Assembly (NCBI GenBank): GCA_947302125.1
Contig: CAMYUL010000002.1
Coordinates: 49,611-113,610 of the forward strand
DNA: 64,000 nt
Origin: an uncultured Candidatus Saccharibacteria bacterium
GTDB taxonomy: Bacteria; Patescibacteriota; Saccharimonadia; Saccharimonadales; Saccharimonadaceae
Direction of reading: 5' to 3'
Shown here: positions 15,180 to 24,634 of the stretch, piece by piece
How positions within the stretch are numbered: position 1 is the first letter of the stretch
Layout: each line of letters begins with the position of its first letter
Program-made: the position numbers and the translations under genes
The notes under the pieces: model-generated
What the model was told of the DNA's origin: nothing
Seen by the model: the letters and a program-made list of their open reading frames with translations, nothing else
Databases searched by the model: none

Positions 15180-16591
15180 TGAAGTACGAAATTACCATCG
15201 GTATCGAATGTCACGTCCAGCTCGCGACAAGGACTAAGCTTTTTTCCGAGGTCGACAATGACGCTCGTGACAAGGAACCAAACTCTTGCGTCTCCCCAGT
15301 TGACTATGCGCTTCCAGGCATGTTGCCGCGCTTAAATAGGGAAGCAATCAAGCTCGCCATCCGCGCTGGCAAGGCCATGAATGCCGAGATTAATCCAGAA
15401 AGTCGTTTCGATCGCAAGCACTATTATTATCCAGATTTGCCAAAGGGCTATCAGATTTCTCAGTTTTATCATCCGATTATTGGTGAGGGCTATATTGAGC
15501 TTCCAACCGGCGAGAAAATCCGCATCGAGCACGCTCACATGGAGGAAGACGCTGGCAAGCTGAATCACTTTGGCGGATATAGCCTGGTGGACTTGAACCG
15601 CGCCGGCACTCCGCTAATTGAAATTGTTTCTATGCCAGACATTCATTCTGCCAAGCAGGCTCATGATTACTGTAAGGAGCTTTGGCGCGCCATGGTCTAT
15701 GCCGGCGTTACCATTGGTGATTTGTATAATGGCAACATGCGTTTTGATGTTAATATTTCGCTCGCACCGGAAGGTTCCAAGGAGCTTGGCAAGCGCGCCG
15801 AGATCAAGAATCTTAACAGCTTCCGTAGCGTCGAGCGTGCCGTGGAGTATGAGTACAAGCGCCAGAGCAAGCTCTTAGACAAGGGCGAGCCAGTCCGTCA
15901 GGAAACTCGTGGCTGGAATGATGCTACCGGCGAGACCACTTTCCAGCGTAGCAAGGAAGAGGCTCAGGATTATCGCTATATGCCGGAGCCAGATATTCCG
16001 CCAATTCGCTTGAGCCAGGAGTTTATTGATGAGGAACTGCAGAATGTTCCGCTTTTGCCGAAGGATTACCGTGCCAAGTTCAAGGGTGCCATCGCTGACG
16101 ACACTCTCGAGATTCTCTTGGACTATCCGCAGCTCATGGGCAAAATCGCCGAGCTAAGTGCCGGCGCTATCAAGTTCGTATCTAACTTATTTGCATCCGT
16201 TCTTCTCGCCGAGGAAAAATCCACGGAGATGTTGAACAATCTTCCTTCTGCCAAGCAGCTCGAAGACCTCTCGGAAATGAAGGATAAGGGTGAGCTCTCC
16301 AGTACCGCCGCCAAGGAAGTCTTCCTCAAGTTCTTCGACCCACAAATGGGTAAGAAAGATACTCGCACCATCGCTAAAGAATTAAACGTTATTCAGGAAA
16401 ACGACACCGGCGCTCTCGAAGCTATCGTCGACCAAGTCTTGGCCGATCCAGCTTGCGCTCAGGCAATCACGGACTTTAAGAACGGCCAGGAAAAAGTCAT
16501 CGGCTTCCTCGTTGGCCAGGTGATGAAGGCTTCCCAGGGCAAAGCCAACCCAGCTTCCGCCCAACAAATTCTCCGTTCCAAGCTAAATTAG
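15179..16591 (+). CDS. gatB: GatB, Asp/Glu-tRNA amidotransferase subunit B
   Basis: 470 residues, usual length. The subunit binds the aminoacyl-tRNA, phosphorylates the side chain and accepts ammonia through a tunnel from GatA. Family signatures: YEITIGIECHVQLATRTKLFS at the N-terminus (split: YEITIGIECHVQL, ATRTKLFS), DRKHYYYPDLPKGYQISQF, LNRAGTPLIEIVS, and EIKNLNSFRSVERAVEYE. The C-terminal 140 residues are the tail/YqeY domain (VGQVMKASQGKANP). The start overlaps the preceding stop. The stop codon lies within the first unit of the repeat array at 16585. Confidence 0.97.
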   Translation: MKYEITIGIECHVQLATRTKLFSEVDNDARDKEPNSCVSPVDYALPGMLPRLNREAIKLAIRAGKAMNAEINPESRFDRKHYYYPDLPKGYQISQFYHPIIGEGYIELPTGEKIRIEHAHMEEDAGKLNHFGGYSLVDLNRAGTPLIEIVSMPDIHSAKQAHDYCKELWRAMVYAGVTIGDLYNGNMRFDVNISLAPEGSKELGKRAEIKNLNSFRSVERAVEYEYKRQSKLLDKGEPVRQETRGWNDATGETTFQRSKEEAQDYRYMPEPDIPPIRLSQEFIDEELQNVPLLPKDYRAKFKGAIADDTLEILLDYPQLMGKIAELSAGAIKFVSNLFASVLLAEEKSTEMLNNLPSAKQLEDLSEMKDKGELSSTAAKEVFLKFFDPQMGKKDTRTIAKELNVIQENDTGALEAIVDQVLADPACAQAITDFKNGQEKVIGFLVGQVMKASQGKANPASAQQILRSKLN

Positions 16592-16865
16592 CCGTGAATC
16601 ATAAAAATGCCAATGCATATCAAGGCTAAGCTAAACTACGTAAAATTAGCCGTGAAACATGAAAATGTCAATGCATATCAAGGCTTGACTACGTTGAACT
16701 ACGAAAAATTAGCCGTGAAACATGAAAATGTCAATGCATATCAAGGCTGAATTGAAGTCAAAATGACAATGAAATGTCATTTTGACAATTCACCTTGCAT
16801 TGACATTTTTATGTGAACGGCTAATTTTCTTACGTTTAGCCATTTTTATGTGAACGGCTAATTTT
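16585..16865. repeat. Tandem plus inverted repeat element between gatB and fusA (element B)
   Basis: Three direct copies of a unit of about 42 bp start at 16585, 16643 and 16706 (periods 58 and 63), each AAATTAGCCGT, GAAACATGA (GAATCATAA in the first), AAATGTCAATGCA (AAATGCCAATGCA in the first), TATCAAGGCT. A central hairpin follows (GTCAAAATGACA/TGTCATTTTGAC, 16757-16786), then a full inverted copy (16792-16828) and a partial inverted copy (16829-16865), each with TTATGTGA facing GAAACATGA. The first unit overlaps the gatB stop. The remainder of 16592-16944 is the fusA leader. Confidence 0.88.
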
Positions 16866-16944
16866 ATTACTATACTTTTCTGGTATTTTATGGTAGAATA
16901 GTTCAAAGCATATATTTTTAATGTGTAAATAATAAAAGGAGCAT

Positions 16945-19041
16945 ATGGCTGACAAAATCACAGACCTGTCAATGTTGCGCAACATCGGTATTATCGCGCA
17001 TATTGATGCAGGCAAAACTACAACTTCCGAGGCGATTCTTTATCGTACCGGTCTCAAACACAAAATTGACCTAGTTAAGGGCGACACCGGTGGCGCTACT
17101 ACTGACTGGATGGAGCAGGAAAAGGAACGTGGTATTACTATTACTTCCGCTGCTGTTACCGCTTACTGGAAAGGTCACCAGATTAATATTATTGATACCC
17201 CGGGCCACATCGACTTTACCGCTGAGGTGGAGCGCTCACTTCGTGTGCTCGATGGTGCCGTCGTGGTCTTCGATGGTAAGATGGGTGTCGAGGCTCAGTC
17301 CGAGACTGTTTGGCGCCAGGCTACTAAGTATGGTGTTCCTCGCATCTGTTTCGTTAATAAGATCAACCAGATTGGTGGTGACTTTTATAAGTCCCTAGAT
17401 AGTATTCACAAGCGTCTCTCTAAGAATGCTGTTGCAATTCATCTTCCAATCGGTTTTGAGAAAACTATTTGTGGTGTCGTTGACCTTATCGATATGAAGG
17501 CCTACACCTACAAAGATTATGCAGATCACGAGCTTACTGTTGGAGAAATTCCAGCTGACATGCTCGAGAAAGCCAAAAATGCTCGTTCTATGCTCGTCGA
17601 GGAAGCCGTTCAGGCCGACGAGGCTCTTATGGATAAATACTTCAACGAAGGCGAAGAGGCTATTACCGAAGCCGAGCTTAAGGCCGCTCTTCGTAAGCGC
17701 GTCCTTGACGGCGACTTCTTCCTAGTCACTGGTGGTGATGGTCGTGGTGTGATCGTCGAGAAACTTCTTGACCTTATGGCTGATTATCTCCCATCTCCAC
17801 TTGATCGCGATCAAGGCCAGGTCGTTGGTACCGATCCAAAGACTGGCGATCAGATCATTAGAAAGGCTGACAACAGCGAGCCGCTTACCGCTCTCGCCTT
17901 CAAGATTGCTACTGACCCATTCGTCGGTAAATTAATCTTTATCCGCGTTTATGCAGGTAGATTGACTTCCGGTTCTTACATCCTCAACGCTACTACTGGC
18001 GACAAGGAACGCGTCGGTCGTATCGTTCGTATGTTTGCTGACAAGCGTGAAGAAATCAACGAAGTTACCGCTGGTGACATCGCTGCTGTAGTTGGACTTA
18101 AGGACACTACTACTGGTACTACTCTTTGTGATCCAGCTCATCCAATTCATCTTGAGTCTATCGAATTCCCAGATCCTCCAGTATCTATTGCTGTCGAGCC
18201 AAAGACCAAGTCCGATCAGGAAAAGATGGCTCTCGGTCTTTCCAAGCTTGCTGAGGAAGATCCTACTTTCCGTGTTCACACCGATGAAGAAACCGGCCAG
18301 ACCATTATTTCCGGTATGGGCGAGCTTCACCTCGAGATTATTATCGACCGTTTGAATAAGGAACATGGTGTCGAGGCCAACACTGGCGCTCCACAGGTTG
18401 CTTATCGTGAAACCATCCGCGGCACTGCCGAGGCTCAGGGTAAACACATCAAGCAGTCTGGTGGTCGTGGTCAGTATGGTGACGTTTGGATTAAGTTTGA
18501 GCCAAACGAGCCAGGCAAAGGCTTCGAGTTTATCGACCAGATCAAGGGTGGTGTGGTTCCTCAGGAATACAGAAAGCCTGTTCAGCAGGGTGTCGAAGAG
18601 ACCTTGAATGGCGGTGTTATCGCTGGCTATCCAGTTGTCGATGTCAAGGCTACCCTCTACGATGGTTCTTACCACGATGTCGACTCCTCCGAGCTCGCCT
18701 TCAAACTCGCTGGTACACTTGCTACTCGCGAAGGTATCAAGAAAGCTAACCCAGTTCTTCTTGAGCCTATCATGAAACTTGAGATTACTACCCCAGAAGA
18801 ATTCATGGGCGACGTCATCGGCGATATTAATGCTCGCCGTGGCCGCGTCGATGAGATGGAAGATCTAAACGGTGGCGCCAAGCTCATCCGCGCTTTCTGT
18901 CCACTTGCTAACCTCTTCGGTTACACTTCCGATCTCCGCTCTATGTCTCAGGGTCGTGCAGCTTCTTCGATGGAGCTCTTCCAGTACGAGGAAGTTCCAC
19001 CAAACGTTGCTCAGGAGATCATCGACGAGCGCAACAAGTAA
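16945..19041 (+). CDS. fusA: Elongation factor G
   Basis: 698 residues, full length. GTPase that translocates tRNA-mRNA on the ribosome and, with RRF, recycles it. G domain: G1 AHIDAGKTT (about 16-24), G2 [10 protein letters not shown]3 DTPGHIDF, G4 NKIN. Domain II, III (GMGELHLEI), IV ([10 protein letters not shown]) and V follow in order. Shine-Dalgarno AAAAGGAG 6 nt before the ATG; a -10-like TAGAAT lies about 50 nt upstream, so this gene has a leader. Terminator directly downstream. Confidence 0.98.
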   Translation: MADKITDLSMLRNIGIIAHIDAGKTTTSEAILYRTGLKHKIDLVKGDTGGATTDWMEQEKERGITITSAAVTAYWKGHQINIIDTPGHIDFTAEVERSLRVLDGAVVVFDGKMGVEAQSETVWRQATKYGVPRICFVNKINQIGGDFYKSLDSIHKRLSKNAVAIHLPIGFEKTICGVVDLIDMKAYTYKDYADHELTVGEIPADMLEKAKNARSMLVEEAVQADEALMDKYFNEGEEAITEAELKAALRKRVLDGDFFLVTGGDGRGVIVEKLLDLMADYLPSPLDRDQGQVVGTDPKTGDQIIRKADNSEPLTALAFKIATDPFVGKLIFIRVYAGRLTSGSYILNATTGDKERVGRIVRMFADKREEINEVTAGDIAAVVGLKDTTTGTTLCDPAHPIHLESIEFPDPPVSIAVEPKTKSDQEKMALGLSKLAEEDPTFRVHTDEETGQTIISGMGELHLEIIIDRLNKEHGVEANTGAPQVAYRETIRGTAEAQGKHIKQSGGRGQYGDVWIKFEPNEPGKGFEFIDQIKGGVVPQEYRKPVQQGVEETLNGGVIAGYPVVDVKATLYDGSYHDVDSSELAFKLAGTLATREGIKKANPVLLEPIMKLEITTPEEFMGDVIGDINARRGRVDEMEDLNGGAKLIRAFCPLANLFGYTSDLRSMSQGRAASSMELFQYEEVPPNVAQEIIDERNK

Positions 19042-19054
19042 TTACGATTACTTC

Positions 19055-19085
19055 AAAAAGTCCCCCTAAAAAGGGGACTTTTTTT
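19055..19085 (+). terminator. Rho-independent terminator of fusA
   Basis: AAAAAGTCCCC, 7-nt loop, GGGGACTTTTTTT. Confidence 0.93.
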
Positions 19086-19125
19086 GTTGTATTTTTTATC
19101 CCGCTTATGGTATAATAAAGCCATA

Positions 19126-20487
19126 ATGGATCCAAAACAAACATCGCCTCTGGGCACGCCCCAGGTAGGTGGGCAAGAAGGTCAACCGGTCCAGCCAACT
19201 CCAGTAGTGGGCGATGTTTCTGGTGCTAATTCACAAGCAGAAGCTCCAGCTTCTCCAGCGCCAGTTTTCTCCACCGGTACAACACAGCCAGCAAAAATGG
19301 CAGGAGACCTCGGCGCTGAGAATCTATCCACTGGTGCCAACGTTTCCCGCACCATGGATAGCCTGAATGATACTAATCAATCCGCCACCGGTGCACCAAT
19401 CTTTGCTAAGCACAAGTTCGACAAAATTGAATACGCCACCGGCGATATCTTGCTCAACAAGGACGACCCAAAGCCGAAGCGCCGTTTCTTCGGTGGATCC
19501 TCGGCCCCGCGCCCAAAATCTGCCGCCGAAATTTCTCGTGAAGCCCGCCGCGAAGCTAGGCGCCTCCGCAAGCTAAACAAGTCCGCCGGCGCTGGCTCTG
19601 TGATCGAGTCTGCACCAGCCACGACTCCTGCCCCAGCTGAAAAACCTGCTAACCCTAACTCGTCAAAAACCACAAAAATTCTAGTCGGAGCCGTCATCGG
19701 CATTCTAGTCATAGTTGCCGGTGTCCTTGGTGTCGTTGCCCTAACTGGCGGCAACAAAAAACCAAGCAATAAACCTTCCACGCAAGCAGCTCCTTCCGAA
19801 GAGGATGCAAAGGAAGCCTTTTCGAAATATCTAAGCTATCTATTCTACGGTGAGGATACTAAAAAAATATCACCAGCCTCTGTTAATAATTTAGGGGCGT
19901 ACAAGATAATGAATATAGGAAGTGATACATCGAAAGAGAAAGAGTATATCGCCAACGCAATAGCTTTGTATGAAGATTTTTCCGACATTTTCAGCAGTAC
20001 TAATTTCGTAAATTACGATTTATTGTCTAACTACGTTTCTAGTCAAAAAAATATTTTAATGTTTTACAATGAAGTAATTAATAGCGAGGGGAACTACTCT
20101 ATATCAGAATATTTGCCTATAGAGAACAAGTACGATATTTTCATGGAACATGGCGGCATTGGGTCACAGTATGCTAACATGATGAGCGAACGTGATGGTA
20201 TGATCGCTGCAGCTATTGCAGACAACACGGCATTTAATTGTATAGCAGTAGTGAACGGTAGATTGGATATTTCTAATGAATGCTATAACTCGATCGTTAC
20301 GAGTAACGCCGATGCTACTAATGCGATAATGAGTGTTGAGGAGGAAATTATTGAACAAGTAAGATCGGCCAAAAATTCTATCCCACTAGATGCTTCGGAA
20401 ATATATGCAGAGCTATCTAACCCAAGCCCAAATATAGACGTAGCAGTGATGCAAAATAAACAGTATTCAGGAGGAACCTATGCGTAG
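19126..20487 (+). CDS. Hypothetical single-span protein with Pro-rich cytoplasmic half and AT-rich outer domain
   Basis: 453 residues from the ATG at 19126 (TATAAT at 19111-19116, 9 nt upstream). Residues 1-195 are Pro/Ala/Gly/Ser-rich with a very basic stretch (REARREARRLRKLNK, about 147-161). A membrane helix (about 200-222) follows, then a Ser/Asn/Tyr-rich domain predicted outside the cell (about 235-453). Base composition changes sharply at about 19800: GC-rich codons before, AT-rich after, and the next gene continues AT-rich. This suggests that the outer domain was replaced by recombination. It overlaps the next gene by 8 nt. Family not recognised. Confidence 0.72.
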   Translation: MDPKQTSPLGTPQVGGQEGQPVQPTPVVGDVSGANSQAEAPASPAPVFSTGTTQPAKMAGDLGAENLSTGANVSRTMDSLNDTNQSATGAPIFAKHKFDKIEYATGDILLNKDDPKPKRRFFGGSSAPRPKSAAEISREARREARRLRKLNKSAGAGSVIESAPATTPAPAEKPANPNSSKTTKILVGAVIGILVIVAGVLGVVALTGGNKKPSNKPSTQAAPSEEDAKEAFSKYLSYLFYGEDTKKISPASVNNLGAYKIMNIGSDTSKEKEYIANAIALYEDFSDIFSSTNFVNYDLLSNYVSSQKNILMFYNEVINSEGNYSISEYLPIENKYDIFMEHGGIGSQYANMMSERDGMIAAAIADNTAFNCIAVVNGRLDISNECYNSIVTSNADATNAIMSVEEEIIEQVRSAKNSIPLDASEIYAELSNPSPNIDVAVMQNKQYSGGTYA

Positions 20488-23400
20488 ACAACGAAGATTG
20501 ATCGCTGCGATTGTGGCTACTATTACTACAGTTATCGTGGGGTTAGCGGTTTTTACTCCAGCTCTTGCCGCGAATAATGACAAGTATGATGAAGCTTGGT
20601 TAATGAAGAAGGTGCTAATAAATGGCATATACACATGTTACAACGGCGGACATATTAGAGCGAAAGTAACTATTGGTGGTAGTGGAAATTTTGTCAATGC
20701 TGGCAGTATCGCCTTGGATAATACTGATGGTGTAGTAAAATTGCCAAATGGATATACTAATATCACTGACAACGATTTAAGTTGTCAGCAACTATTGCAC
20801 GGCTACAATGGTACTGGTGGGAATTTTAGCGGCATCTTCAGCTATAGCAGTATGTCCGAAGCAACATCTAACAGTCCAACCGCTGAGCAGGGCGCCTTCC
20901 TTGAAAAAATGGGGTATGCGCCAGACGCTAGTAGCGGCGGGGGTGGCGGCAGGAAATGCGCCAGGTTCAAATATATCATGACAGACGTCAAAAATGGCAG
21001 CGAAGCGCCTTTTGCTAATGAAGTGTTTACCCAGCAGATATGTGCCCAGGTTGATTCTAATGGTACTATTCTCTCTGAGACAGAACCTGGTGCTGATGCG
21101 GTTGGGAAAGACCCATTAGGTATGTCTGTTATTTACGGACAAGGTATCTCCATGGGTGGTGCCGAAACTAACCCAGCAAGCTGCTACGTAGGCGGAAACT
21201 TTGACACATGTGTTTCGGAACTCCACTCTTGGTGGCAAAGTCAAAAGAACGCAATAGCTGGTGGCACCTATGAAAGCGGTAACTATTCTAACTACGTAGC
21301 GAGCGATGAGATTGACTGGGAATCTGAAGCTTCGTTTGTCCCAAATTATGTTATGCCGACCGCCAAGCCTGACGTTGCTACACAGAGCTTATTCGGCGAC
21401 TCCAATAAGACGTTTACTACTGACGAAATTATTAGTATGTATCAAATCTACCTAAATAAATATATGGAAGATATGTTCTGTATAGTAGATGAGTCGGCTA
21501 AAGACACACCAGTCAGCGCAAGTTATACAAAAATGCAGCTAGTAGTAGATGGAAAGTATTATAAAGACTGTTATGTAAAGAATGGTTCTGCTCCTAGCAC
21601 GCTAAACGGTTCCGATGGCTCCTGGTCGAAAGAAGTTTCTATAGAGGATATATTTGCATACCTAAATGCCCATTCGGCGTCCCAGCCTCAACGAATTGTA
21701 AGCGCAAATGCTAGGCTTCTTGACAAGGAGGACATTGAAAACGAACGTCCAGACCCAAATAACCCATACTCTGGCGGCACCGAAGGCGATCCTTCGACAA
21801 AATGCTATAAGAGTGCTGGTGTTCTTGGCCATATACTCTGTCCAATTCTATCGGCTGTAAGCCAATTTACCGATTCTATATATTACTACATTGAAAATAA
21901 TTTCTTGATGGTTAACGCTCAGGCGCTAACCGGAGGCGACGTAAGAAATGCGTGGGGTATTGTTAGGGATATCGCAAATGTTTGTTTTGCTATTATTCTT
22001 CTTGTAATAATATTTTCTCAAATTACTGGCTTAGGCATAGACAATTACGGGATCAAGCGCCTCTTGCCAAGACTAATTGTTATGGCTGTAATGGTCAATG
22101 TTAGCTTCCTAATCTGCCAGGTATTGGTCGACGTTAGCAATATTCTAGGCGTTAATCTTAAACAATTCCTAAGTGGAGCCGTTACGCTTGAAGCTGCAGC
22201 TGAGGGCTCTGGTGCAATAGCGGCTACAGGCATTCTGGAGACCATAGCCGGTGGTGGAATTTTAGCTGGGTTGGCATTCTTAAATCCAGGCATCATATTA
22301 GCTCTTGTTGCTGGCATTATCGGCGTAATTATCGGGTTACTATTCTTATTTGTGATCCTTATCGCTCGTCAAATCGCAATAGTAGTCCTGATCGTACTAT
22401 CACCGATCGCCTTTATTTGTTATATGCTTCCGAATACTGAGAGATACTTTGGTATTTGGAAGAAGGCGTTTATTGCATTACTAGTGGTCTACCCATTATG
22501 TTCATTGGCTATGGGCGGCGGTACGATGGTCGCAAATATACTTGCTAATGCCGGCGACATTAGCAATAACACCGTATTGCTCATTGGTGCAATGTTCACA
22601 AATGTCGTTCCATTCTTCTTTATCCCTACGTTGCTCCAAAACTCATTGGCTGCTCTTGGCGGTATTGGCGCTAAGATTTCTAGTCTTGGCCAGAGAATCG
22701 GACGTGGAGCCGGCAATTTCGCTGCCGAAGGCGTCAAGAGAACCAGAGCCTTCAATAATCTGAGCCTAGCATCTAAACAATTCCAGGATGAACATCTCCG
22801 CAAGGGTGAGAAGCGTATGCTAGAGAGACGAGCTGCCCGCTTAAACGACAGGATGAAAGAGAAGGGTGGACTTTCGTCTGGCCAGCAGCGCAGACTTGCT
22901 CTTGCTCAAAGTAGACTCAACGCTATGAACGCCGAGGATGCCGCCGCAGAAGCAGGCATTAAGGCAAAAGACTACGACACCTTACTAGCTGGAGCGAATG
23001 CTAGACGATTACAGGAAGATATTGCGGACATTAAGGCTAAAAGCGTCGATGATGGAATTGTCAACAACCTGACGGGAAACAAGAACTTTACTGGAATGGG
23101 AGACGATTATGCGTTTGGAGACGATACTCTAGAAGCTGCATTGTATAACGCTGCTATTAGCGGCGATCAGGCAGCAATGCTTGCCTATGCAGATCAACTT
23201 TCAGAAAAAGGTCACGCCGGACAAGAAGGCCTTGGCCAGGTGCTCTCTAAACTTGAGGCAAATGGTAGAGAAGGTGCCGCGAGGTCTATTGCTCAGTCGA
23301 TTATGAATGGCAGCCACTCCGGAGAATACAAGAAGGGTGCTCGTTCTCAATATGATCATATGAAAGAGCTTGCTGGTGGCAAGAGTCTCGCCGAGCTCGG

Positions 23401-23818
23401 TAATATTCGTGACCTATCTAAGATTCAAGCCAAGAGCTATTCTAAAGAGAGCCTTGCCAATGCTGATAAGGAAGAGTTGACTCGTATTGCTAAAGCAATT
23501 AGTCAGGGTGCAATTAGTGATAGTGAAATTGGGAAGTTCCAGGAACTTGCCAATGGTGCGCTTAACGATTCTAGAATTGAGGGTGGTACCAAACTTGAAA
23601 ATGAAAAACTATTGGAGAGTATGCTTAATGCTAATAATACAATTCAGGTGCATCAGCCAACAGGCGCGGGCGGTACCGCAGAAAATGGGCGCTTTGCAAG
23701 GCTCTCCAATGATCAATTATTAGAAGCTGCAACTCGCCCAGGCGTAGACACTGGGACTGCTAGTCGCGCTATGGCAGAGATTGAACGTCGCCAGAAAAAT
23801 GGCACAATGAAAGTGTAA
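20480..23818 (+). CDS. Large VirB6/TrbL-like polytopic membrane protein
   Basis: 1112 residues. Signal peptide (about 1-30, ending ALAAN). An extracellular region (about 30-480) has scattered Cys and a Gly-rich stretch (SSGGGGGRKC). Six or seven membrane helices (about 490-725) follow, in a pattern seen in VirB6/TrbL-type channel subunits of type IV secretion systems. The long cytoplasmic tail (about 730-1112) is helical, Lys/Ala/Glu-rich and probably coiled coil. Shine-Dalgarno AGGAGG 5 nt before the ATG, inside the previous gene. The VirB6-like label rests on topology and hydrophobic-region similarity; no VirB4 or VirD4 ATPase is in the window. Role in DNA uptake or host contact is inferred. 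Confidence 0.6.
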   Translation: MRRQRRLIAAIVATITTVIVGLAVFTPALAANNDKYDEAWLMKKVLINGIYTCYNGGHIRAKVTIGGSGNFVNAGSIALDNTDGVVKLPNGYTNITDNDLSCQQLLHGYNGTGGNFSGIFSYSSMSEATSNSPTAEQGAFLEKMGYAPDASSGGGGGRKCARFKYIMTDVKNGSEAPFANEVFTQQICAQVDSNGTILSETEPGADAVGKDPLGMSVIYGQGISMGGAETNPASCYVGGNFDTCVSELHSWWQSQKNAIAGGTYESGNYSNYVASDEIDWESEASFVPNYVMPTAKPDVATQSLFGDSNKTFTTDEIISMYQIYLNKYMEDMFCIVDESAKDTPVSASYTKMQLVVDGKYYKDCYVKNGSAPSTLNGSDGSWSKEVSIEDIFAYLNAHSASQPQRIVSANARLLDKEDIENERPDPNNPYSGGTEGDPSTKCYKSAGVLGHILCPILSAVSQFTDSIYYYIENNFLMVNAQALTGGDVRNAWGIVRDIANVCFAIILLVIIFSQITGLGIDNYGIKRLLPRLIVMAVMVNVSFLICQVLVDVSNILGVNLKQFLSGAVTLEAAAEGSGAIAATGILETIAGGGILAGLAFLNPGIILALVAGIIGVIIGLLFLFVILIARQIAIVVLIVLSPIAFICYMLPNTERYFGIWKKAFIALLVVYPLCSLAMGGGTMVANILANAGDISNNTVLLIGAMFTNVVPFFFIPTLLQNSLAALGGIGAKISSLGQRIGRGAGNFAAEGVKRTRAFNNLSLASKQFQDEHLRKGEKRMLERRAARLNDRMKEKGGLSSGQQRRLALAQSRLNAMNAEDAAAEAGIKAKDYDTLLAGANARRLQEDIADIKAKSVDDGIVNNLTGNKNFTGMGDDYAFGDDTLEAALYNAAISGDQAAMLAYADQLSEKGHAGQEGLGQVLSKLEANGREGAARSIAQSIMNGSHSGEYKKGARSQYDHMKELAGGKSLAELGNIRDLSKIQAKSYSKESLANADKEELTRIAKAISQGAISDSEIGKFQELANGALNDSRIEGGTKLENEKLLESMLNANNTIQVHQPTGAGGTAENGRFARLSNDQLLEAATRPGVDTGTASRAMAEIERRQKNGTMKV

Positions 23819-23827
23819 AGCGTTTTA

Positions 23828-24631
23828 CTAAGCCGAAATTACATGCTCAAATAACACAGCCACCGTTAGCGGTCCAACACCGCCAGACACTGGCGTGATT
23901 GCAGCGATGTCCGTACGCTCGCGTACGGCATCGTCCACATCGCCAACTAGTACGCCATCCTCGCTTGCGGTTCCGGCATCAACCACTACGGCTCCGCCGC
24001 GTACCATTGCGGAAGTAATGAGGTGTGGCACGCCTGTCGCAGAAACAATTACGTCAAAATTACGAAGCTGAGACAAGTCGCTCTTGTGATCAAAAATCGT
24101 TACATCAAATCCTGACGCCTTCCACATTCTTTCGAGTGGCGCGCCGACTAATCTACCGTGTCCAACTAACGCAATCTTCTTGCCACTAAGATCAATATCA
24201 TATCCAGACAACAGCCAATGAATCGCCGTAGCAGTTGCGCTTTCGAATTTACGTTCAGTGTCAGAAACTACTTGCGACAATCCATCCACGTCTTTTTCTG
24301 GTGCAATTAAATTTACGACCTCATCAGTTCTAGAGACGTCAACAAGAGGTAGCTGTACGATAATTCCGGAAACTGAAGGGTCTTCGTTTGCGGCCAACAC
24401 TGCAGCCTTCGCGCCCTCGATATTGGAGACCTTCTTATCAACGACCTCAACTTCAATGTCAGCACCATAACGCGCCTTAAGATCTACATATTTTGTAATT
24501 ACAGGATTATCAGAATCACGAACAATTACTAATTTTGGTGCATTTAGTCCTTCATTAAGCATGTTACGCACCACGTGTGCCTGACGTTCTTTGATAAATC
24601 CAGCTAGTTCGCGACCATTTAGGAGCTTCAT
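23828..24631 (-). CDS. folD: FolD, methylenetetrahydrofolate dehydrogenase/cyclohydrolase
   Basis: 267 residues, slightly shorter than the usual 280-300. Interconverts 5,10-methylene-, methenyl- and 10-formyl-tetrahydrofolate. Visible: catalytic Y-x3-K as KYVDLK (about 48-53), GIIVQLPL, DVDGLS, the NADP-binding GHGRLVGAPL and the C-terminal PVSGGVGPLTVAVLFEH. Starts 3 nt after the murB stop, so it is cotranscribed with murB. With FolC (32402) it forms the folate genes of this window. Confidence 0.95.
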   Translation of the reverse strand: MKLLNGRELAGFIKERQAHVVRNMLNEGLNAPKLVIVRDSDNPVITKYVDLKARYGADIEVEVVDKKVSNIEGAKAAVLAANEDPSVSGIIVQLPLVDVSRTDEVVNLIAPEKDVDGLSQVVSDTERKFESATATAIHWLLSGYDIDLSGKKIALVGHGRLVGAPLERMWKASGFDVTIFDHKSDLSQLRNFDVIVSATGVPHLITSAMVRGGAVVVDAGTASEDGVLVGDVDDAVRERTDIAAITPVSGGVGPLTVAVLFEHVISA

Positions 24632-24634
24632 AAT

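Noticed and set aside
16585..16748. CRISPR-like array (three direct repeats of about 42 bp)
   Set aside because: The gaps are only about 16-20 bp and similar to each other, inverted copies follow, and no cas genes are near. It is part of the inverted-repeat element.
17932..18675. 247-codon antisense frame inside fusA
   Set aside because: Complement of highly biased codons in a highly expressed gene; no start signals and a product unlike any protein family.
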